Part shown: positions 1 through 8,949 of the stretch, one piece after another
How positions within the stretch are numbered: position 1 is the stretch's first letter
Layout: each line of letters opens with the position of its first letter
From: Diplolepis rosae
Taxonomy: Eukaryota; Arthropoda; Insecta; Hymenoptera; Diplolepididae
NCBI GenBank assembly: GCA_030998225.1
Contig: JAPYXD010000742.1
Span: 2,170,001-2,234,000, forward strand
Reading direction: 5' to 3'
Length of the DNA stretch: 64,000 bases
Notes under the pieces: generated by a model
What the model was told of the DNA's origin: nothing
The model's database searches: none
The model's input: the letters and a program-made list of their open reading frames with translations, nothing else
Program-made: the position numbers and the translations under genes

Positions 1-750
1 AATGAAATACAAGAAAAACAAATATATTTTATTTTGCAACTTTAAATAAATAAATTATACATAAAAATATAATCAAAAAATTATTATAATAATCATTCAA
101 ATTCAAATTTCCTGTATTCAAGTTTTTACTATCATAATATAATTTTAATAGGTGCCTCTATAAAATATTTTTTTTTAATACAAAACAGTGCGTACGAGAT
201 TTAATTCAATATTGAGAAATATTTTGCCTCCGCATTTGAGAATTATAAGCTATTTTGTTTTATTTAATCTGTGCCTACAATTATATTATATCGATTTTTC
301 TTCATTTTCGAAAAATTTAAAAAAAGAAATTTCATATTTTATAATTTCAAAATATTGCGCAGCCAAAATATTTTTATTATGATATAAAATATTTAGTAGT
401 TATAATAATAAAGTATAAACAATTTTCCACCGTATAAAATATAAGATTTGGATTGTTTAAGACAGGTTAAAACATTATTTTACACAAATTTGATGCTCTA
501 GTTACATATGTCATAAATTTTTATACAATTTTACACAAATTTTATAAAATTCATAAAAATTAAATTTATTTGTTGTTTCTTCTTTAAATGTTTATTCTTC
601 TTTATTAAATTATTAAATTAAAATTCGTCAAATATACAAAAAATTATATACTTTTTATCTAAGAATTTGTTTTTTAAATGAAAAATCGTTAAACCTAAAT
701 CGATTAAATTCAAAAAATTAAATTTTTCATCGTCATGATCTTGAATCCAA
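1..750. other. AT-rich stretch before gag of element A
   Basis: This stretch is very AT-rich and has no convincing gene; the longest open frame is about 64 codons and has no family motif. It directly precedes the gag start of element A, so it is probably that element's untranslated leader. I see no primer-binding site beginning TGG and no sequence matching the element's LTR at 25477-27121. The 5' LTR therefore probably lies upstream of the window. Confidence 0.5.
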
Positions 751-2526
751 ATGTCTGCGGAAAATAAGAAAGATAATTTAACAACAAAAAGTATTACTCG
801 TAGTCAGGCTAAAAACAATCCAAAACTTGCTGAAATTATAGAAGACAATAGGAAAAAAGCTTTTGAAATTAAGAAAAAAACAGCTGAAAACCAAGATTCG
901 AAAAATCCAAATACTCCTTCAAATATTAATGCCTCTACGTCCCAAAAATTAGAGTTATCAGGAAATCCTAATCAAGATACTAGTATAATAATTAGTTCTA
1001 GTATACCTCCAAACGACCGATCAGCTTTAACAGATTCAATATTATTCGATAAAAGTATCTTTGATACATCAAATTTAACCGGAAATTCTACTATAGTCGA
1101 CAAATTTGACCGCACTTTAATCCCAACAAATACTTCAAATTATAAAGAACAATTACATTTATCTGAATCCTCAAAAGACTCAGACCGTGAATTAAATTAC
1201 AAATTTCCAGAAAAATTAGCAGAAGATACCGAAAAATCAATTTCTAACGATCCACAATTATTAAAACCTCTAATTAAACAATATAAAGAAGAATATTCGC
1301 CTAATTCAAATAAAATGACTAACAATAACCCACAAATTATAACTGTTGCTCATAATCAAGTAGTATCATTGCGAGATGCACTAGAAGTTGTGCCAATATT
1401 TACAGGAGATAATATATCTCTGGATCAATTTATAGAAGGATGTAGAGAAGCAAAAGATATGCTTCCTGTAGGGGCAGAATCAAACTTGACTAAATTAATC
1501 AAAACAAAGGTCAAAGGAGAAGCAAGAAAATGTATCAGTGGAGGACAATACAGAAGTGTAGAAGATATTATAGATAGTCTTAAACGCGTTTATTCCTTAA
1601 ATAAATCAGTATATCAATTACAAGGTGAATTAGGTAACATTTATCAATGGGATAGTGAGAAAGTAATTTCCTATGCAACTCGTGTTAAGGAACTTGGAGA
1701 AAAAATATTAGATGCCCATAAAGCAAATAATAATGATAGAATAGACGCAAAATTTCAAGCAGCCCTTGACAGCGACATTCGGGATTGCTTTTTACGAGGA
1801 TTAAAGACCGAAATTGAATCCAGATTACATGGCATTCATAACTTTAAGGACACAGTGAATAATGCCATAGAAATGGAAAGAAAACTTACAGCAACTGCAG
1901 CACTACGGTCTGCACGCTCACCGTATGAACAGAAAGATGATAATTTTACATGACCACCAGAAAAACGAGACAGAAATAGGATAAATATAACTCAGGAAGA
2001 AATTTTTTGTCAAATTTGTGGAAAAAGAGGACATAAAGCTCCCACCTGTAGACAATGGAACCAAATAACCTCAAACAGACAAAGATATTCAAACAATTAT
2101 GGAAGAAAATTGCAGCCTATAAGAAATCCTCCATATAATGAAAATTTTTACAACAGAAATAACCAACGGCAACCTTTTAACAGAGGTCCACAACCGAACG
2201 TGAGTCAATGGACCCCCCGTCAGGAGAATCCAGGTCAATGGCGACCTCAGTCATCTTTACCAAACCAAAGTTCATGGCGACAGCAAACAACTAGCAATTT
2301 TAATAGAAATAGAGAATTTCAAAAGACTTCGGCAAATTATCCAAAAATAAATAATAATAAAAATTGTAATTACTGTAAAAAAATAGGTCATACAATTGAC
2401 GAATGTCGGCGTCGAGCATACAACGAATCACTTAAACAGCAACAACAACCTAAAAGAGCTGAGAAACAGAACCAGGGAAACTCCAGACCCCTCCCCGCTC
2501 AGGGTGCAATGAGGGAGGCCATTTAA
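751..2526 (+). pseudogene. Element A gag polyprotein with one internal TGA
   Basis: Gag of an env-bearing Gypsy-type element, expected to form the particle and bind genomic RNA. The frame opens at ATG 751 and stays open to TAA 2524-2526 except for one TGA at 1951-1953. The N-terminal ~200 residues are polar and low in complexity. Residues ~205-380 look like the capsid region of Ty3/Gypsy Gag (…VVPIFTGDN…, then helices). After the TGA come two CCHC zinc knuckles, CQICGKRGHKAPTC and CNYCKKIGHTIDEC, separated by an Asn/Gln/Pro-rich linker. About 590 codons is normal to long for such a Gag. Pol overlaps its 3' end in the -1 frame. The lone TGA implies either a decayed copy or, less likely, readthrough. 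Confidence 0.85.
2475..2518 (+). promoter_or_regulatory. -1 ribosomal frameshift signal, gag to pol of element A
   Basis: The heptamer G GGA AAC (2475-2481) lies in the gag frame in the canonical X XXY YYZ arrangement, 43 nt before the gag stop. A slip here puts ribosomes in the frame that encodes the protease, and that frame is open from 2481 onward. Just downstream, a CCTCCC tract near 2488-2496 can pair with GGGAGG at 2513-2518, giving the expected stem. The motif and geometry are seen directly; function is inferred. Confidence 0.7.
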
Positions 2527-3052
2527 AACATTTTACAGCACCCACTTCAAATCAGAATATTATAAATACAAAACTAAATGTATACTCAGACAACCCAATT
2601 CCTTCTATTATGGTATCTGCTGATGGTCTAAAAAACCCAGCACGTATGATGATAGACTCAGGAGCAGGACGAAATTTAATAAAACTAAATATAATTGATC
2701 ACAACGTGGAAATAAATCAAGATGAAATTTTACGCCTTACAGGTATAAATAGTGTACCAGTTTATACATTGGGTCAGATAACTCTCAATATTTTTGGATA
2801 TCCCACAATTTTTAACTTAATTCCAAATAGTGTACCAGTAGAAGAAGATGGAGTAATAGGATCCGAATTTTTCATTGATAATGACGTCAATATAAATTAT
2901 ATATCAAAATGTTTAGAAATACAAAATAATAAATATCCATTTCGAAATCTGGAGACCATAATTTTGCCAGCAAGATCAATTTCAACTCTTTGTATCCGAA
3001 TTTCAAATACAAATCAAAAAGAAGGATTTATACCTTTACTTAATTTGAAAAA
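2481..3052 (+). pseudogene. Element A pol, N-terminal part: aspartic protease
   Basis: Retropepsin-type protease that would cut the Gag-Pol polyprotein. The catalytic motif MIDSGAGRNLI is near 2649-2681, and a flap-like region and a V-I-G-S-E-F-F motif (the family's (V/I)(I/L)G-x-(D/E)-F segment) follow near 2850-2880. The frame runs from the frameshift point at 2481 without stops until it meets a foreign GC-rich insertion at about 3053. The homologous frame resumes at about 4089, so the gene is split rather than complete. An ATG at 2610 is present, but frameshift fusion to Gag is the likelier expression route. Confidence 0.8.
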
Positions 3053-3938
3053 TCTGCCCGCTTCGCGGGCACATTCTCATCGCGCGCAGCTCGCTTCGCT
3101 TGCAAGTTTGAGCGCGCCTAGGGCGCGCGATTTGATTGTCGCGCTTCGCGCTCCGTTCTTCCTGAACCTCTAGCTTCGCGCTCGGTCTTGTGCTCTTCGC
3201 ATACGTTTAAGTTTATTTCTTATAATTTAATGCTGAAACTCAAACCAATTTAATGATATTAAAGATGATGTAATTCAGTCATTTTCTTAAATTCACTAAG
3301 TTTCTTTTTCAGTTTAAGTGAAACAGGAAATTCAATTTACTTAAGGCTCTACCGGCCTTAAGGAACACATTCTCATCATGACACTCGCGCTTCGCGCTCG
3401 ATTTTCTGTATGCATTTTTGTAACTTTTTAATAAATTACATGATTATTGATAAATTTATTTTCTTCCAAATATCTCAAAAAGAAAAAATAATCGTAGACT
3501 ATATTTAAGGAAACGATTTTTGCAAAACAACGCTTATTTCGTATCTCACATATTTTGGTGGAAAAATCGTAATTTTTCAATATTAAAAATAAAAAAATTA
3601 AAATATACATTCAGGCGTTTAATTTCTTGATAATTATTTGTTTTCCTTATTTATGCAAAAAATTTTTCATCCAAAATTTTTTTTTGTAATTTCACATATT
3701 TTGTCTAAAAAATGGAATTTTTGAATTTTAATCGTATTTTTTGGAATTGAAACGAAAAATATATCTTTTATCAGAAACTGTGTAAGACAAAATTTGTAGA
3801 TCTTTTTGAAACAAACAACTTTGTGTTTTTACGTTTTTTTCGTATTTCACATATTATTGTTAAAAAATTGAATTTTGGATTTCCAATGGTTTTTTTTTAA
3901 ATTAATAAGAAAAATATGCATTATGCCGCACACGACCT

Positions 3939-3969
<31 letters not shown>

Positions 3970-4088
3970 CTTTCGTAAAAACCCTTTTTTCTGACTCAGG
4001 GGGTCTCAAAACGTAAAGATTTGATGAAAATTTCGAAAGTCATTTTTCACATAAAACCAATACCTTCTCATCCATGATGAGAATGTAA
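3053..4088. mobile_element. Unclassified non-autonomous insertion within element A pol
   Basis: About 1.04 kb of unrelated sequence splits the protease-RT linker. The left 150 bases are GC-rich with repeated GCTTCGCG and GCGCGC motifs; the rest is AT-rich. Motifs like CACATTCTCATCATG (about 3366) and CATGATGAGAATGT (about 4073) are inverted partners. Three loose repeats of a TTTCACATATT motif occur near 3545, 3690 and 3845, followed by a (CAGA)n run near 3950-3970. It encodes nothing recognisable. Both junctions lie in A-runs (…TTGAAAAA / GTAAAAAGG…), so target duplication cannot be called precisely. Confidence 0.6.
3945..3970. repeat. (CAGA)n microsatellite
   Basis: A perfect tetranucleotide run of roughly six units lies inside the unclassified insertion, just before a conserved-looking tail. 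It is the only sizeable tetranucleotide run I noticed in the window. Confidence 0.85.
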
Positions 4089-4492
4089 AAAGGAATATAT
4101 GCAGGAAATGCTATTGTCAAAAATCATTGTGGAAAAGCCTATATAAAAGTAGCAAACATACTTTCTATACCTATAGAAATAGAAACTCCTATAGTTATGC
4201 TAGAAGATTTTGAAGAAATCACAATGAGTAGTACTTCAATTAAACCAACTACAAATCAAATTAACACTTTTACGAACAAGAATCATAACAAATCCCCTGA
4301 AGAATTAATAGACAAATTTATAAATTCTAGTGACACAGAACAAATAATATCTCAATTTTATAAAATCACAGGAGAAAATAGAATTAAAATAATCAAAGAA
4401 TTACTTCGTTTAGATCACTTCAATCAAGAAGAGTTCGATCATGTAACAAAATTAATTATTAAACATTCAGATAGATTCCAAATACCAGATGA
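4089..4492 (+). pseudogene. Element A pol, protease-RT linker segment
   Basis: This resumes the pol frame cut at 3052. The coding-like stretch (beginning GIYAGNAIVK and including MLEDFEEI) is the region between protease and RT in env-bearing Gypsy elements. It ends within …KIIKELLRLDHFNQEEF…RFQIPDEP, a typical lead-in to the RT fingers. The frame is interrupted after 4496 by element B, whose 4 bp target duplication ACCT starts at 4493. The RT continues on the far side at about 14656. Confidence 0.75.
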
Positions 4493-4496
4493 ACCT

Positions 4497-5799
4497 TGTA
4501 ACGTGGTAAATTACGTTAACTTTTTTTACCTCGACCGGCAACGACAGGATCGAGCCCAAGCCACCTTTTGATTAAAACTCAAAACTGTCAGGGATAGTCT
4601 GAGAGCTGCTCACAAAATTCTTTTATTTTTTATTGTTTTTCTGGCCGTGGTCTTTTTTTTTTTCATTTTAAAACACCAGCTTGTAAAGCGCCGCCCAGGA
4701 GATCGCTGTGGTACCAACGCACGCAGAGGGGTTGACAGGCAAGCCACAGAGGGAATCACCCAGCAGGCATGGCATCTGAAACGACCACGTGCTGCAGCCC
4801 ATGGTTTCCAACACCGTCGCACCATTATTATAGTAATTAATATAGAGAAGTCATCACGAGATGGAACAATTAGAAATTGTATTATACATTTTAAATTAGC
4901 CTTGTCTATTTGTAACTGCTGTGTTGTGCAGTGCAAACTCAACGTAGTTTAAACGCACCCCTCTACGTTTTAAGCCAATGGGGCAAGCTGACCGATAGAC
5001 GCTTCAGCTCATTGGTTGCCTGGCGCCGTCGTCCTCACAAGACGAGTCGCCCGCGCAAACCTGAGCTTCACGCGCGTGCGCTAGCCTTTCCAGCTGATGT
5101 AATAAAACTGCGCGACACCTTTGGCGCGCAGCTCTTTTCTGTCGTTGCGATCCGAGTGGCAAACAGCCAAAGAAGAAAAATAATTCTTTTATCTCATAAT
5201 GGACGCCACCGGAGATTTTGACTTGGACGCAATTAGGCGCGAGATCGCGGCCAGATCCTCGGTAAGTCTTTGAGATCCTATTCCGGGCAATTATAAAATT
5301 TTTATTCTCTTAAATAGCGTGGCTCTCAGGCTCTCTCAGAGCTCTGCCTCTTTTACTATATCATGAGCCATGTTGGCCACGATATTTTATTAATCTCATC
5401 TGAGGACTTTTGTAATTATATCGAGCCAGGGCTTTGCCCATTAATAAATAAATTGTAGTCTAGTTTTAATTACTTAATTTATTTTGTTATTTCATTTGCC
5501 CAAGAGCTTCTATGTTTAGGTTAAGATTCCTATCCTAACCTAAAACCTTGCCTGATCCGGACTCCCGAATCCATAATAACCCTAGCCGGAACCCTTGCTT
5601 GGCTTCGCTTTTTTTTTTGCATGCTAAGTTCTCTTTTTCAGGGTCATTATTTTATAAATATGGCGTCGAGAGACGCCAGGCGCTCATATTAGAAGCCGCC
5701 TAAGTAACGCAGGTGACACCGAGGGTAATCCCGAGTCCTCGGGTCCGCTTTGATAAGTTCAATTTCCTTTTGACGTTTCAGCGGAGGTCACCCGTTATA
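4497..5799 (+). repeat. Element B 5' LTR
   Basis: The 1303 bp LTR begins TGTAACG and ends CGTTATA. It contains a short ORF exon with a splice donor at 5199-5267 (separate entry). By eye the two LTRs are nearly identical except for a patch at about 4640-4860, where some twenty substitutions and small indels cluster. Promoter and polyadenylation functions are inferred from LTR position; I do not see an unambiguous TATA box. Confidence 0.95.
5199..5267 (+). CDS. Short coding exon with splice donor inside the B LTR
   Basis: ATG 5199 opens 21 codons (including IRREIAAR) that run without a stop straight into a consensus donor G|GTAAGT at 5261-5267, in phase 0. The same arrangement occurs in the 3' LTR (14052-14114) and in the diverged solo LTR on the minus strand (59834-59775, then GTAAGT). 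There the peptide is 20 residues with conservative changes and one in-frame codon indel. Retention of ATG, frame and donor in a diverged copy argues for a real first coding exon. A phase-0 acceptor at 12427/12428 would join it to the downstream accessory ORF. Joining is inferred; no transcript was seen. Confidence 0.55.
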
Positions 5800-5801
5800 A
5801 A

Positions 5802-5819
5802 TGGCGCCCAACGGCTAAA
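5802..5819 (+). promoter_or_regulatory. Primer-binding site of element B
   Basis: The sequence TGGCGCCCAACGGC starts three bases after the 5' LTR. It begins with TGG, complementary to a tRNA CCA end, as expected for minus-strand priming in Gypsy elements. I do not assign the tRNA. Confidence 0.75.
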
Positions 5820-7191
5820 AGGAGTTCGAATCATCGGGAAAAATATTCACAAAAGCCTTTATTTTGTGAACAAGCTTCCTTTCTTTATGAAGCTTGAAAA
5901 TTTCATCGAATACTCAAGACTCAAATTTTTAATTTTGAGTTGAGTTTTGAAATTTTCTATTTCATATTCTTCTTGAATATCATTTTTTCCTCCTGAATTT
6001 TATTTTCAGCTTGATTGCGCTCGCTTATCCGCGCAGGATTTTGGATCATTTCATTTTTCAAATTAGAAAAATATTTATTTTATGTGTTATATTTTTCTAT
6101 GTTTTATATGTAATTTTTTAATATTGATTTGTATTTTATGTGTTGCACATTTTATATCTTGTATATTTTTCTTTAAGCGCTAAAGCGCTATACAAGAACA
6201 AAAGCGCTAAAGCGCTATACAAGAATAAAAGTGCTCTGCACTATAAAGCTACAACATTAGCTAAAAGTGCGGGTAGGCGGTGATAGGTCGCGAAAAATCG
6301 TGTACGCGAGTGAAGTATTTGCCTCTGTTTTTCCGGGAGTGCGATTATACAGTTGTTCGGCTGACAGCTCGGTCGATTTTAATTAATTTTCGATTAAAAT
6401 CACGATCGAAAAATATCCTAAGTAGTCTCATTAAATAGTAAAACTATTTATGAGACTATTCCAAAAATCTGGACGATAAGGAAAAACCTGAAAAGCATAA
6501 AAATCGAGTGAAACGTTCGAGAGAATTAAAGTAATTCTCTCGCACCTGTCACTCGACATAGCTTGCATACACAGTGCACGACGCCTGACCGCCTTCGGTA
6601 CTCCTCGTGACATCTCGGCTCGACTCGCGTGACGCGGTCTCAGTCTGCTAGCTGACAGCCTTCCGCAGTTCTCGCCATCTTACCTCGCTCGCCGGCTCGA
6701 CAAACTTCGTGCGTCTTCGTTCGCGTTCGTGCTTCGCGTGAACCGACGCTATTACGGAGCGGTGAATTTTAGTTTTCGCCATCTTGGCTTCTTGCCTCGA
6801 CTCGTCTATGCGCACGTGAACTTCGTGACTGCGCTCGGCTAGTTTCGTATTATCGCGGTCCTTTTCTAGTAGCCGAACTGTCACTCGACACCACAGCGCG
6901 AGTAAATAAAGAAATAAATTCACTTTTTCGTTGAATCTCTTTATTTCTTTTGATTAGTTAAATTTATTATAATTATATTAATTTAAATTACTAATCATTA
7001 TTAATTAATTAAATAATTTTACCTCGTTTAAATTATTTTTATTTGCTCGAAAAAGAATTGCTGGAATTTAATATTGATTGATTTTTTTAAATTGCTGATT
7101 GTTATCAATTAATCAAATTACACTATTATTAGTAATTGATAGTTATTTTAATTGAACTTTTTGCTTATTTTCAATTGCAAATAGCTCGAAA
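5820..7191 (+). other. Element B untranslated leader
   Basis: This 1.37 kb region between primer site and gag holds no supported ORF; minus-strand open frames at 6431-6923 show no family motif. A 27 bp tandem repeat with four AGCGCT palindromes lies at 6176-6229. A run of AT-rich sequence precedes the gag ATG, with an acceptor-like TTTTCAATTGCAAATAG ending near 7183. The leader probably carries packaging and dimerisation signals (inference). Confidence 0.6.
6176..6229 (+). repeat. Tandem 27 bp repeat with four AGCGCT palindromes
   Basis: Two adjacent copies of a unit beginning AGCGCTAAAGCGCTATACA lie in the B leader, so the self-complementary hexamer AGCGCT occurs at 6176, 6184, 6203 and 6211. 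Palindromic hexamers in loops of a retroviral leader often seed RNA dimerisation; that role is inferred here. Confidence 0.7.
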
Positions 7192-8937
7192 ATGGATTCT
7201 AACGCAACCGAATCGTGGGTGTATACGCTGGGTGAAATAGAACTGCGTAGACTCGCGAATGCATTTAATATAAATGCAGCGGGGGTGGTACCAATTTTAA
7301 GAGATCGCGTAGTTCGATATATTAAAAAGAGAGCAGGCGATAATAATATACCGTGGGAAGAAGACGACACACAAGACACGTCACAACCACAAATACGTGA
7401 TGATCAGACGGTATCTCGAAAACCGTCTGACCTATCGAATATTTTAGACGCGACTGCGTTTAACACCCACGCCCACGCTACCTCCACCGCGACGACCACG
7501 TCGACAATCACGACCTGCGCAGGCGCGTCATATGCACCGTATTCACAGGCGTACACCGCAGCCTACCCAGGGCCCGTTGCATCGCATTTCGAAAATGCAT
7601 CCAGGTTCGTACCTATCACGCACCAGGCCCCGAGCACAACCATTTTAAGCAATTTAACGACGGAATCACCGCCTTTTGTTCCACGTCGCGTTATACCCTT
7701 CGTCGCGCAACAAAGTTTCGATTACATGGGGATATCAACCCCTAATATTCATAGTAATTTTAACCCCTATGCGCCGCACAATAACGCTGGCGCAAATGTA
7801 TATAATTCGACGCGAATTCCGCCAATAACATCAGATGAGGAGCAGAATTTTAATTCCGCGCCTACCAACCCCTATAATCATAATTCGCGAGGTACCAACA
7901 CTCGTGTTGAATTAAATAGGGACGTCGGTAAAGTAGTGCGCCAGTGGAATTTAAAATTTAATGGCTCATCTAAGGCAAGCGCGGAAGATTTTCTAACGCG
8001 AGTAGATGAGTGCAGAATTTTTTCTCCACTCACGGATATTGAATTAATTAGCGCACTACCATTGCTGCTGACAGGAGTCGCTTTACAATGGTATCGGCTG
8101 AAGAAGTCGCAATGGACATCATGGTCCACATTTAGAACAGCCTTCAGAAGTCGATTTGGCGACGATAATTTTGACCGCCGTGTAAGAGACCAAATCCGCG
8201 CGCGCACTCAAGGCGCGAAAGAAAAAATCGAAGACTATCTAACTTGTCTGTTAGGTTTATACAAGTTAGACGGTTCATACTCGGTCGAAGAGCAACTCGA
8301 TAATGCTCACAGGGGGTTGAGACCAGAATTTAGGCGCGTAATAAAACGCAAAGATATCGCCGATTTCGAGGAACTCGCGCAGCTGGGTAAAGATTGGGAA
8401 GCGGAATGGGCAACCATCCGCGATTACAAACCACCCCCTGCGCCGGAAACGTCATTTTTACCGGAATTCGCGTATAAGGGCGAAGAAACTCGGAACACGA
8501 GGGCAAGTTTGGCAGCAATGGACGCGAATTTCGAGGAGAAAAATATTCCCAACGAAAAGACGCATTCACCCCCTCCGATATCGAGATGCAACGCAATGTC
8601 ACACAGCCCACCTAGGCAAAAAGGTCCTAGGCCGGGTAGAAAAATTAAGGACAACTACGCGCAAACGAGCGCGAACAAGCCTAAACAAAACGTGGCAAAA
8701 ATTAATGTTGACGCAAATTCTCAAGCGCCATCTACTTCGGCGACGATAATATGCAGAAATTGCCTTTCTTATGGCATAACTGCACCTCACGACCATAGTA
8801 CAATGCAATGTACTAAGAAACAGCAAATTTTTTGCTACAAATGTGGTCGTGCAGGATATAGAACCCCGGATTGTCCTACACCGGAGTGTAAAGCTTCCAA
8901 AAAGCCTCCGGGAAACGCGAAACGGGCTCAGCGCTAA
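7192..8937 (+). CDS. Element B Gag, 581 residues
   Basis: Intact Gag. Residues ~12-45 (TLGEIELRRLANAFNINAAG, then LRDRVVRYIKKR) resemble a SAP-type helix-extended-loop-helix, which would bind nucleic acid or chromatin. A long Pro/Thr/Asn-rich linker follows. Residues ~245-400 look like a Gypsy capsid (…FNGSSKASAEDFLTRVDECR…, …ALQWYRLKKSQWTSW…). The C-terminus has a Cys-rich segment and a knuckle-like motif CYKCGRAGYRTPDC, in which the usual His is Tyr, so zinc binding may be altered. ATG 7192 is the first in-frame start after an acceptor-like site. The end overlaps pol in the -1 frame at a G GGA AAC site. Confidence 0.92.
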   Translation: MDSNATESWVYTLGEIELRRLANAFNINAAGVVPILRDRVVRYIKKRAGDNNIPWEEDDTQDTSQPQIRDDQTVSRKPSDLSNILDATAFNTHAHATSTATTTSTITTCAGASYAPYSQAYTAAYPGPVASHFENASRFVPITHQAPSTTILSNLTTESPPFVPRRVIPFVAQQSFDYMGISTPNIHSNFNPYAPHNNAGANVYNSTRIPPITSDEEQNFNSAPTNPYNHNSRGTNTRVELNRDVGKVVRQWNLKFNGSSKASAEDFLTRVDECRIFSPLTDIELISALPLLLTGVALQWYRLKKSQWTSWSTFRTAFRSRFGDDNFDRRVRDQIRARTQGAKEKIEDYLTCLLGLYKLDGSYSVEEQLDNAHRGLRPEFRRVIKRKDIADFEELAQLGKDWEAEWATIRDYKPPPAPETSFLPEFAYKGEETRNTRASLAAMDANFEEKNIPNEKTHSPPPISRCNAMSHSPPRQKGPRPGRKIKDNYAQTSANKPKQNVAKINVDANSQAPSTSATIICRNCLSYGITAPHDHSTMQCTKKQQIFCYKCGRAGYRTPDCPTPECKASKKPPGNAKRAQR

Positions 8938-8949
8938 AGGTCAGCGCTG
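8910..8949 (+). promoter_or_regulatory. -1 frameshift signal, gag to pol of element B
   Basis: The heptamer G GGA AAC at 8910-8916 is in the gag frame. TCAGCGC (8928-8934) and GCGCTGA (8943-8949) form a perfect 7 bp stem 11 nt downstream. The pol frame is open from 8916 through to 12242. This is the same heptamer that element A uses. The spacer is slightly longer than the usual 5-9 nt. Confidence 0.7.

Noticed and set aside
3945..3970. Possible CRISPR-like array
   Set aside because: It is a simple CAGA microsatellite with no spacers.
4931..5221. A 96-codon frame in the B LTR
   Set aside because: It is repeated only because the LTRs are copies; the solo LTR does not keep the frame throughout, and the exon at 5199 is in another frame.
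6431..6923. Minus-strand frames in the B leader
   Set aside because: No motifs, no conservation seen, GC-driven.
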